Shown here piece by piece: positions 33,301 through 45,300 of a DNA stretch of 64,000 bases; within the stretch, counting starts at the first letter, position 1, and every line of letters begins with the position of its first letter. Origin of the DNA: Malachius bipustulatus (taxonomy: Eukaryota > Arthropoda > Insecta > Coleoptera > Melyridae); NCBI GenBank assembly GCA_910589415.1, contig OU342636.1, positions 38,517,735-38,581,734 on the forward strand. The letters run 5' to 3'. Below the pieces are notes generated by a model, which saw only the letters and a list, made by a program, of their open reading frames with translations, had not been told where the DNA came from and did no database searches. A program made the position numbers and the translations under genes.

Positions 33301-36300
33301 TTTTTTTAGTAAGAACAATAGAAAATTACCATAACAATAAAAATTATTATTATTATAAGAATTATTTATTTTTAAAATTCTTGAAAAATTAATAATAATA
33401 ATAGAGAATAAAAACAATGGATGACACAACAAGGGCAATAAGAGACGGTAAACCGTATAAATATACTTATGTGGGGAAACCAAGGAATCAATGGTGAGTA
33501 TTACCGTTATTTTAAAAATTAGAAAAAAGACTACAAAATCAAACCACTAACATTTATTTTCTAAAAAATATAAATTAAAGTATTTATACAATTAAATAGT
33601 TAATTGTTAAACTTTTTTCCCTTTTTTCCTCCCTATCTGTTACGCCACTGACTTTATTGCCAATACAAAAACGCTATTCAAAAGCCCATGCATTTTAGAA
33701 CAAAAAAGTATTCTTGATTTTTTTTATACGCCGCATCGTTTTTGAGATATTTTAAGTTGCCTCGAGCAGTGTCACCTATAATCATTGAGAATAATCAATT
33801 ATTTTCAATGTAAATGGCCCGACATTATCTTAGAAAACTTCGAATATCTCAAAAACGGTGGGTCGAATGAAAAAATTTTAGGAATACTTTTTCGTTCTAA
33901 AATGAAGGGGCTATCGAATAACGTGTTTGTTTTTGTAATAAAGTCAGCGGCGTAGAAGATAAAGAGGAAAAAGAGGAAAAAAAGAAAAAATCTTGAATAT
34001 CTACAAAAATTGTTGAGGATGATGTATTAAATAGATGGAACTGTTTTTGAAATGTCCTTAAAAATTTTCAAAAAAATCATTTTGGGGGGTGGAAGCTGTT
34101 TTTTGGCTTTTTGGTTTTTTAGATTTTACAACTAAACAGTCTGGGGACGAAAATAGGTGACGATAAAATTGGTACCTTTTGAGTTTTCCTACAATAGAGA
34201 TGTCCTAAAGTTTTTTTGTGTTCTTTTTAAAAAATCTGCCATTTTTTAATTAGATCTCAGATTCTCAATCAGAGACCCAGAAAACCCCAAAATTACGTAG
34301 TTAATGACAACAACTAAAAGGTTAAAAGGCATTTTCGGTATTATTCACTGTTAAATAAAGTGTATTACTTTCATATTCGAGGAATTGTTTCATCAAATAC
34401 CATTCTAGCTTAGATATTTAGCGGGATATTTTAATATAGTTGTTTTCTGATACTTACTTTCATGTAGGCCATTTAACTCCATCTGCAGAAAAATTTGAAT
34501 TTTATAACAGCTGCTGTCGTTAAATTACCAATTCAAGTACGTAAGTATTCAACATCGACTGCATAAAATATTCGGATAAATCTAAGCTCTAATGGTATTA
34601 CCTCCGACAATTTATTACGCATACTCAGAAAGACACTTCTCCTGTCTAGGTATCTTCAGGCACCAAGTAGCATGTTTTAGAGTTAATTACCGGAAAAAAA
34701 CATTTTTGTTGTGTCTATTTCTCTTTATCTTTTACGCCACTGACTTTATTGAAAACACAAAAGCGCTACTCAATCGCACGTGCATTTTAGAACAAAAAAG
34801 TATTATTTAATTTTTTTGATACGGAGCACCGTTTTTAAGATATTTGAAGTTTTCTAAGATGATGTTGGGCCATTTACATTGAAAATAATGGTTTATTCTC
34901 AATGATTATAGTGACATTGCCTGAGAAAACTTCGAATATCTCGAAAACGGTGGATCGTATGAAAAAAGTTAAAGAATACTTTTTCGTCTTAAAATAAAGG
35001 GGCTATCGAATAACGTTCGTGTATTTGCAATAAAGTCAGTGGCGTAAGAGATGGGGAGGGAAAAGGGGCGCTAACCCTGAATAAATATAAAATATCTTTT
35101 CAATCTAGTAAGTAACATAAAATTCGTATCATCTTATTTATATTTAAGAAAATTAAGTGAGGGAAAATTTTTTGCTCATCAAGAAAGTAAAAAAATTAAT
35201 TCTTGGTGCCAAACTGTAGCTCACAAAAAATCTCAATCCCAGTTAAAGTCTCCACCCTGTATTTATGAAATTTGCCCCTTTAAATTTGGCTCAATATCAC
35301 TATCACTGAAACACCCTGTAATATAGTTCATCCTGCTGACCTGACTGAAGATAAAATTCATCAGTTTAGAGAGTTAAATTCGCTTAAATATATTTGAAAA
35401 TGAATATTTTTGGAAATTTCAAAAGGTCGGTGCTCTCGAATTACCATTTTAATAATTTATTGTAAAACTGGGAAAATTCAAACATTGCGCACGTCTTTTT
35501 AATAAAAGCAAAGAGCAAAGCACATGCTCCCTGTTCTCGAGTCTCGCTCGACGTCCGTAACCTCTAAAATCGATTATAAACTTCCACCCTTACATAACGT
35601 ACTCGGTAATCGTATCTAGTCAAGTTATTCGTGTGCAAAACGGGAAATCTAATCAAACGCGAGATCGCGGTGAATATGTTCGATTGGAAGAATGGTTGAC
35701 TTGAAAAATTTGTTAATCCCACCGTTGGAAGGAGCGTACATTCGCAAGCGATATCAAGCAACCAGGAATGCCGGACAGGTTAGGTGCAATCCGGTCGACT
35801 GCGCCAATGGTGACCTAATTATTCAAGTGATCCTGTAAGTATTTTTTGTTGCTAGAACGCGATATTATCAGGCTATAATATATAAATATTATAACTAGCA
35901 ATAAAGGGTCTTATTGCAAGTGATTGCAGGATTTCGGATTTAATAAATCTTGCAAAGATGTGAGTAATAAAGGAGAAAAATAATTCTATTAATTAATAAT
36001 TAGGTATCTAATAAGGAAGTACGCGACTATGATAAGAATACAGAGTGTTTTTAAAGTATATCAAGCCAAGAAGATAGCAAAAAAAGTGGCAAAATTGATA
36101 TCAAGTTGGGCTAGATTGCCCAATTTCTGGGATAATTGCAGTATGTTTTATTAAACAAGCGGTTGTTAACATTAATTTGGACTTCTTGAAAGAGGTTTTG
36201 CGTTTTTTTAATAAACGGCAACGTCCCATGACGTGAATTATTTTCTACTTCATTTTTATCTAACTTTCCACCACAAAATTATGTCATTGACATCTTTCAA

Positions 36301-39300
36301 AATTGTACTCGAAAAACTCGCTTTATTCTCCATTAATACGCAGATTTTCACGTCCAAAATTAGGTGTTTTTTGGGTCAATATTACGTCGTTTTGGTAATT
36401 TTTCGTCGTTTTTTACGGGTTTTTAGTTATTTTTATGTAAATAAATGACGTCTTTTCGCTGTGATATATTTCTTAGTCATTAAGACGTCACTAAATTCGT
36501 CATTCGATCTCATCGAACACCAAACAATGACGTCATATTGACGTTGCATCTTCCTTCGAAAAACTCGCTCCATCCTTCAATAAAGCGTAGTTTTCACGTC
36601 CAAAATGAGGTGATTTTTCGGTCAACAATGTTACGTCTTTTTTTTTTTTTGTAAAAATTTGGTAGTTTTTCCTCATTTTTTAGGAGTTCTTAGCGATTTT
36701 TATATAAATGACTGACGTCTTTCGCTGTGATATTTCTTAGTCATTAAGACGTCACTCTCACGTAATAAATACATACTATATCATTAGACGCACTAGACAC
36801 CACAAGTGTCATATTGACGTTGCATATCTTCCAAAATTTCCCTCGAAAAACACGCTTCACCTTCAATAATACGCAGTTTTTCACGTCCAAAATTAAGTGT
36901 TTTTCGGTCGATATTACGTCTTTTATTTTTTGGTAATTTCACGTCGGTTTCTTAACGTGAAAGTTACGTGAAATAAATACGTCTCTTAGCTGCGATATTT
37001 CTTATTCATTAAGACGTCATTCTCACGTCATAAATTCGTAATTCGATCTCATCGAACACAAAAAAATGACGTCATATTGACGTTGCATCTTCCTTCGAAA
37101 AACTCGCTTCATGCTTCAATTTTAAACAGCTTTCAAGTCAAAAATAAGTGTTTCTAAGTCAATATTAGGTCTTTTATTGGTAATTTTTACGTGAAAAAAT
37201 GACGTCTTTTAGCTGTGACACTTCGTCGCTACTACGACGTCATTCTCACGTAATAATTCGTTTTTCGACACACCAAACACCAAAAATATGACGTTATTTA
37301 GACGTTGTATCTTCCAAAATTTTCCTCGAAAAATTCGCTTCATTCTTGAATAACACGCAGTTTTTCATGTCCAAAATTAGGTGTTTTTGGGTCAATGTTA
37401 CGTCTTTTATTGGCAGTTTTTACGTTTTTTGGGTGATTTTTACGTGAATAAATGACCTCTTTCAGCTGTATAATATTTTAGTCATTAAGACGTCATTCTC
37501 ACGTCACTAAATACGTCAATAGACGCACCAAACACCACAAAATGATGTCATATTGACAATTTTCATAATTTTCGTCGGAAAACTTGCTTCATTCTTCAAA
37601 ATACGTAGTTTTTCACGTCCAAAATTAGGTGTTTTTTCTGTCAATATTACGTTTTGAATTATGTCATTTCTATGTCGTTTTTTTACGTGATTTTCTCGTG
37701 AATAAATTACGTTTTTTCTCTATGATATTTCTTTCAATAAGACGTCAATCTCACGTCACTAAATTCGTCATTCGACGCACCAAACATAAAACAATTACGT
37801 CATATTGACGTTGCATCGTCTTTCGAAAAACTCGCTTCATCCTTCAATATTACGTAGTTTTTCACGTCCAAAAGTACGTGTTTTTCCAGTAACCTGTACT
37901 TGCGTCTTAGTCCTATGCTTTACAACAAAATTATCCCTATTCCTTTGTTTCATAATAATGGACCTGACTAAATGTTCTTAGTCATTTAGACGTCATTCTC
38001 ACTTCATTAAATTCGTCATACGACGCACTAAACACAAAAAATGACGTCATATTGGCGTGGCATCTTCTCTAGAAAAACTCGTTTCATACTTCAGGTTTGA
38101 TTTTCGTAAAAAAAAAATTCCCAAAGCTGCGTTACTTCTACAGGCTGTCCCTCCAAATTAAAAAAAAAAACGTCCATGAGGCACGGTTTCAGGTCGTACC
38201 CAGGCAGCAAGGAATGTTCACTGAATGTTCCCTAAATGTTCACCGAACATTAAACATTGCTCTAATGTTAAACAGACTTTCCGAATATTCAGGCAACGTT
38301 CAGATTCTAATGTTCGTTTTCAGACCTTGAATAAACATTCATTGAACATTAGATACTGAACATTCAAAATGCAATGTTTAATTAACATTCATACAATGTT
38401 TAAGATGAAATGTTTATTGCACGCAATTACATACAGGTACACTGACATCAGGTAAATAACATATACCAAAAAAAATTGGAAAATTACATGCTGAAACGAA
38501 AATATTTGGCTTAAAAATTGATAAAAACCAGAATTATAAACGAGGTGTTGCGCGCGCAGCTCTCTTGTCTATTGCATTCCCACTTCCCAGATTCTCTTGT
38601 CTTGTGTCTTGTGTCCAATACCAATATGTCCGCTATATTCTTGGCATTTCATCTTGTTTTTCTAAACTATGAATATACCTATGTATAGGTATAAAAGTCA
38701 CAATAAATTATCAGCAAGCTAAGTATTTTATGCTTATTGTCTGGTCGGAGAGAGAAGGTGCAGAGAGTGATGCAAACTAATCTAATTCTTCATCCCAGGT
38801 ATTATAGGTAGGTAGGTATTATGATGTAGACAGGAAGAAGAAAAACAACACGGAAGAGCAAATGTGACCTTATAATAATAATAATAATAATTTATATTGT
38901 TCACTGATGGATTGATAAATGGAATACACCTACATAGTAAGTATTATTTTTTTCAGCTTTTCAGCTCCATATAGGTAATACAATTCTTAGTGATGATCAG
39001 TTTGATAAAAAAAAAACAAACATTCACTGAACATTTAAAACTAATATTCATTGAATGTTTACGAATCTGTCGTTTTTCACATTGGCTGAATGTTCATTTT
39101 TGAATGTTCAGTAAACATTCATTTATAAATGTTCACTAAAGCTTAAATCTGAACATTCACTGAACATTTAAAACTAACCTTCATTGAATGTTCACGAATC
39201 TGTCGTTTCTAACATTGGCTGAATGTTCATTTTTAACATTCAGTGAATGTTCGAATGCTGCCTGGGTAGTTTTCAATCTAGGGGGCTGATTTTTTTTATG

Positions 39301-42300
39301 AGTAAGATAGCCGCAAGGAGTGGTCTGGTATTGTACTTGAGCAAAATCGGTCGAGTCATTTCAAAATGGCGGTTATTTGAAATTTTTTAAAATTGACTAT
39401 TTTTTGAACCGCTGAATGAGCAAGATGATAAGAAAACTTTGAAACCAAATTGACAAGATTAGAAGAAAATTACTTGAAATTTGATTTAATGTAATGAAAT
39501 TTGCATTGTTTCCATTAATAAGCCAGTAGCGTGGGTAGGAAAAGGGTAAAAATATCTAAATTTCTATAACCGTGTTGAGCCCATTTTTGAAGGAATTGAA
39601 ATGAAATTTTTACAGTAGACATAGCTATGCGAACAATCTTTAACTCTAAAAAATTCAAGAAACAAATAAGAAAAATGGCGGAGATATTCGAATTTTTTTT
39701 ACATGATGTCTAGTTCTCTAAAATTTCAAATTTTCGGTTTTCAAAACTCCCCTTTCACTTTTTTCGAATTTCTTAAAGGCAGTGTGAAAATAGTATTTTT
39801 TAAGTAAAGTTAGCCAGTGGCGGGCACAGGAGAAGGGACAAAATTGTGAAATTTTGCCCTTTTTTTTTGTTTTGTTAAACTAAAAAAGAAATAAAATGAA
39901 ATTTTCACAATAAAATGGTAAATTACAGAAAGCCAATTTAAGTAAAAAGCGGTGAAAATCTTTATAACTATTGAATCAGCGCATAAAAATACACAATTTA
40001 TGTGATTGATGCGCAAGAAGGTTTTGTAATTTTTAAGATCCTCTCCATGGAGGCACCAAATAATAATACAGTTTCCAGCCAGAGTGACAAGAATTTTGAA
40101 AATACAGACGACCATGGTTTAGTTGGTTTTATTTTAATTTAAAACATTTTTTTTCTTTTGTTGGTAACGTAGGCAACCAGTATTACAATTACATGTTTTA
40201 ATAAAAGTTTATACTTGAGGTAATTATTAATAACAATAATAATATCAATCCTTCAACCAACAATAATCAATACCATTGACCTTACATATTATTTAATAAT
40301 AATTAATAACCACTCCTGATTTAAATTTGAACAGCATGTTTTACTGATTTTTTGCAGACTTGTAGACAGAAAATAACCTGACTATAGCAGAATGTTTTTA
40401 ATTAATATAATAATTATGTAGGTACCTGCTACATCAATAAAAATCTTACTTTGATTATGACCATCATAACTAATATTCTTTTTTTTTGTTCGAGTAATCA
40501 AATAAAAGGATAGCGGGCATTAATAATGGAATATTTTATGCTACGTATAGGTACTTACCACGTATGCACAAACACATACTAGCTGTTGTGATATGACCAC
40601 GTTTCACTTTACTAAATTTAACTTATTATTATTATGACTCTCTCTAAATAATTAATTAAATAAAGTAATAATAAGCCAAAACAATAAGTTTCCATAAAAA
40701 CAACTTCCATATATGTTATTCCACTTGCAGAAGAACTATGTATGTATGTATATTATTAAAATGGCGCGATAAGAATACAAGTAAAAGTGACAATAAAATT
40801 TAAATAATAATTTTAACGAAAGGACGAAACTATAATAACGAGGAAAAGTATTTGACCTTATTCTAGCTACGTTGAAACGAACATTAACCATATCGTTTGA
40901 GGCATAGGTACTTAACTAACTGAAGATGGGTATTTTTTATTTTACATTTTTTTGGCTTTCATCATTTTAGCTTTTGATTTTTTTTTATAATAACAGGACA
41001 GTCAAAATAAGCTACTATTTTTTTATATATATTTTATGTATTTTTTCTACTCTTATTGAATAATATCCCGATTATTAGAGCTTTTTGGATGAATTATGAA
41101 TTATAATTCAAAAGCTGTAAATTTGATGATAAACAGAGCAAAGCTGTGAATAGGGACGATAACTGACATTTCTCAGAATCCACGCGTGCGCAGTCGGTAC
41201 TCGGTACTGGAATATATAATCTGTGAATATAAAACATCAGGGAGGAGCCAATTATTGACCGTTCTGATGAACGCTATTGTAACTGCCATTTTGAAATATA
41301 TTTCAATTCGATAGATACCTACTTCTGTTGTCCTTATGTAAATAAGTGAGGGAAATTGCTTTCCTAAATCGCCGTGTGAAGCGACAAGCGACAGGTTTTC
41401 ATGTGAACTCTCACTTGGGAATCCCATGCACGAACTCGAGAATAGCCACCCCCCCCTCCCCTCCAGAAGTCTTACTTGAGGATTGTCAGATTACTTCTTC
41501 GGTCTCGTCTGAGAATTTTCGTTCATGCTTATTATAACATAACAACTCCCATTTTGCAACATCGTGTGTCACATAAGATTTTTTTGTTAAATTGCCAAGA
41601 AACAACAATTTATGAATTTTTCTCGGTAGTTATTAGCAGACTTGCTTCCCAAAAAGTGATGTGTCGCCCGGTCTGTGTTTTACCTTTTTCTAATAAGAAA
41701 CACTCTAGAGGCGCCATTTTTCGTCGTAGAAAGTTGAAATTTAGCTCGATTGAAGAGGCGCACGGTCTCACGATGCTGATTGAAAATGGGAAGTGTCTTT
41801 TATTCGGGAATTTCGGGCTTTTTCGGGAACGACCTAGGAAACACTCTAATGACCGTATTCACAAAGCGTTCTGGCCCTGTAATATCTAATAAATAATTAA
41901 ATAAATGAGATAAAGATTTACAGTTTATATTTGCATTAGAATTAGATGGAGATAACTGATTACGTAATTATTTGGTAATTATCGTCAGGAGTTAAAATTT
42001 GGCAGGGACGAACCTTGGGACCCCCAAATACGATCTATTGAAAATGGGCCGCATCCGAGAATTTTAATACCCTCATTCAGGGCCGTACTTTTTTTTGTTG
42101 CAAAGTCTCACCTATACGATTTTTTCTCTCGGTAACGGTACATCGCCGAGAGATTCCGGTGGCACAGTTACTCAGGGAAAGTATTTACGTACAAATTTTG
42201 TAGAGATTGTTTTTTCAAAAAAAAAAAATTAGCGCTCACCTATCATTTTTCGCATAATTTTCCAACTTTTATTTGACCGATCGAAGAAATAACAAACAGT

Positions 42301-45300
42301 GTGATATAGAGACTCTCATTACCTACAAAATAGGTAGAAATAGTTTTTTACCTTAAACTTTAGCAAAACACACTTAATCGAAAAAAAAAACTTCGGCAGG
42401 TCATTGAGACTACCTATCGTCCTATATTTTCTACATCGTGAACTTTTAAAAAAATATATTTTCTTCAACGTATATTTGAATCGTTTGCTTAAATTCGTCT
42501 CGCATATGTTGGCAGTTTTTATTGGAAAATAAAAAATTTCCTCCCTGGTCGAAAATTACCCTACACCTTTTTTTAATTAAATAATAGCTGAAATCATCTA
42601 GCTTTTACGTTTTATTTGGATGTTCCCACATTGGTCCTTAATGGGCGATATAGAAAAAAAAATAACACAAAAAGAGATGACAGATTTTAACCAAGGCTTC
42701 TTTTCTCTACTATTAAGTTTCTATTACCGATAATCTCGTTCAGGCGGACCGTAGTTTTAGAAAACTATGAAGAAGTGATAGTTGTTACCAGTACCACTTA
42801 CCAGGCATATGTTATGTGTTGTATGTGTTTCTGAAAATGTTCATTATGTGCATAAACGTATACCGTATCTTATATAACGGTTTAAATTTAGACTCACTTG
42901 TTATTTTTATCTTTGCAAAAAAAACAAGTAATCAGTAATGTTTTTGTTTTTGGTATTAGATCAATAATATTATGGAGTTTCGTCATTTCAAATCGAATCG
43001 AATGTTTTATAATTATCCAAACAAGTTTGAGATTGTTTATTATTAATATACAACAACAATTTTTCCATCCAATATTGGAATAATAATTTATATACCTACT
43101 TTGCTGGAATATTCATCAATTTTGGTGTTTTTTTTTTATTTTTTCACGAGCTTCATTGAAATTTATATCAATTTTTTATATCTTAGCCACTTATTTCTCT
43201 CTCCTATTCTCTTATCATCAAATCGATGCCCTAATTTTCATTATCTGAGATTGAACTGTCAATAATGAAAATCTTATCAAATGCAAACACTTGAATAACA
43301 AACTAAATTCTCATAAATGTAATCAGGTACCTTGCCATGAACAATAAAGAAAGGTTATTTCAGTTTTTGTAGTGGCATAGATATTTAATATTCGCGCCCC
43401 GTTTCCCTCCCTATCTTCTACGCCACTGACTTTATTACAATTACAAATCTGTTTTTTGATTGCCCATACATTTCAGAACAAAAAGTATATCTTAATTTTT
43501 GTTATATGGCGCACTGTTTTTGAGATATTGGAAGTTGCCTCGGGAAATGTCACTAATCTAAAATTCAGGACCCCTTTTCTCTACCCATGGTTTACGCCAC
43601 TGAGTTTATTGCAAACATCAAAACGTTATTATATAGCCCATGCATTTTAAAACAAAAAAGTATTATTTAGTTTTTTCATACGCCGCATCGTTTTTGAGAT
43701 ATTTGAAGTTTCCTCAGGCACTAATCATTAAGAATCTTAAGAATTAACAATTATTTTCAATGTAAATGGCACATCATCTTAGAAAATCTTAAATATCTCA
43801 AAAAGGGTGCATCGTTTGAAAAAAAATTAAGAATACTTTTTTGTTTTAAAATGAAGGGGATATTGAAAAACGTGTTTGTATTTTCAATAGTCAGTGGCGT
43901 TTAATTTTAAATTTAAGAAAAATTAAAAGTTTTTGATTATAACTCCCGTAAATTTGAACCGATTTTGATGAAATTCGGCATGAACACTGAAAAGGTAAAG
44001 AAAGATCTTTAATTGTGCTATTTCAGGTTTTGAAGATGTCTTCCAGTGGCGTAGATATTCAGAGTTTTTTTTCTTTTTTTCCTCCCTATTTTGTCCTCCT
44101 TTTCCTCCCTATTTTTTACGCCACCAACTTTATTGCAATTACAAAAATATTATTGAATAGCCACTGCAATTTAGAACAAAAAAGTACTCATCAGTTTTTT
44201 TCACACGGTGCACCGTTTTTGAGATATTTTAAGTTTCCTCGAGCAGTGTCACTATAATCATTGAAAATAATAAATTATTTTCAATGTAAATGGCACATCA
44301 TCTTAGAAAATCTTAAATATCTCATAAAGGGTGCATCGTTTGAAAAAAATTTAAGAATACTTTTTTGTTCTAAAATGAAGGGGCTATTGAAAAACGTTTT
44401 TGTATTTTCAATAGTCATGCAATGGCGTTTAATTTAAAATTTAAGAAAAATTAAGAATTTTTTGTTATAACTCCCGTAAATTTGAACCGATTTTGATGAA
44501 ATTCAGCACGAAGACTGAACAAGCAAAGATCTTTAATTGTGCTATTTCAGGTTTTGTAGATGTCTTCCAGTGGCGTAGATATTCGGAGTTTTTCTTTTTT
44601 TTTCCTCCCTATTTTTCCCCTTTTTCCTCCCTATTTTTTACGCCACTGACTCTATTGCAATTACAAAAATGTTATTGAATAGCCACTGCGATTTAGAACA
44701 AAAAAGTTCTTATTATTTTTTTTCACACGGTGCACCGTTTTTGAGATATTCCTCGAGCAGTGTAATTAATCATTAAGAATAAACAATTATTTTCAATGTA
44801 AATGGTCCAACATTACCCGAGAAAACTCATATGTAATATCTTAAAAATGTTGCGCCGTGTGAAAAAAATTAAACATCACTTTTTTGTTCTAAAATGTTGG
44901 GGCTATAATATAATTTTGATGCATTTCCAATAAAGTCATTGGCGTAAAAAATAGGGAGAGAAAAGGGGCACCAACCCTGAATATCTACGCCACTGGAAGG
45001 AACCATTTGAGAAGAAAATTTATTTTTTTCAACTTATTTTTATGCGAGGAACTCCTTTAAATTGGGCCCTATATCTCTTAAACACCCTGTATCAGCAGGC
45101 TAGAACTATCATTGATAAACAAGAGTTTGGGGGGGGGGGAGCCACGGGACAGTCCACTTTTGGCTGCCTGGGGTGTATCCTATGCCGCAAGTCAATCATT
45201 TGTTTCATAAATCTTCTCACTTTGCGAATCTTCTCACTAGTGATCGAAATTGTGCTAACTATGTGTTAATAAAATACATTGTACTGATGAGTCCCAATTA

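Noticed and set aside
39810..40115. 101-aa minus-strand frame resembling a membrane protein
   Set aside because: Hydrophobicity follows from T-rich codons in AT-rich intron; no conserved motif or splice context.
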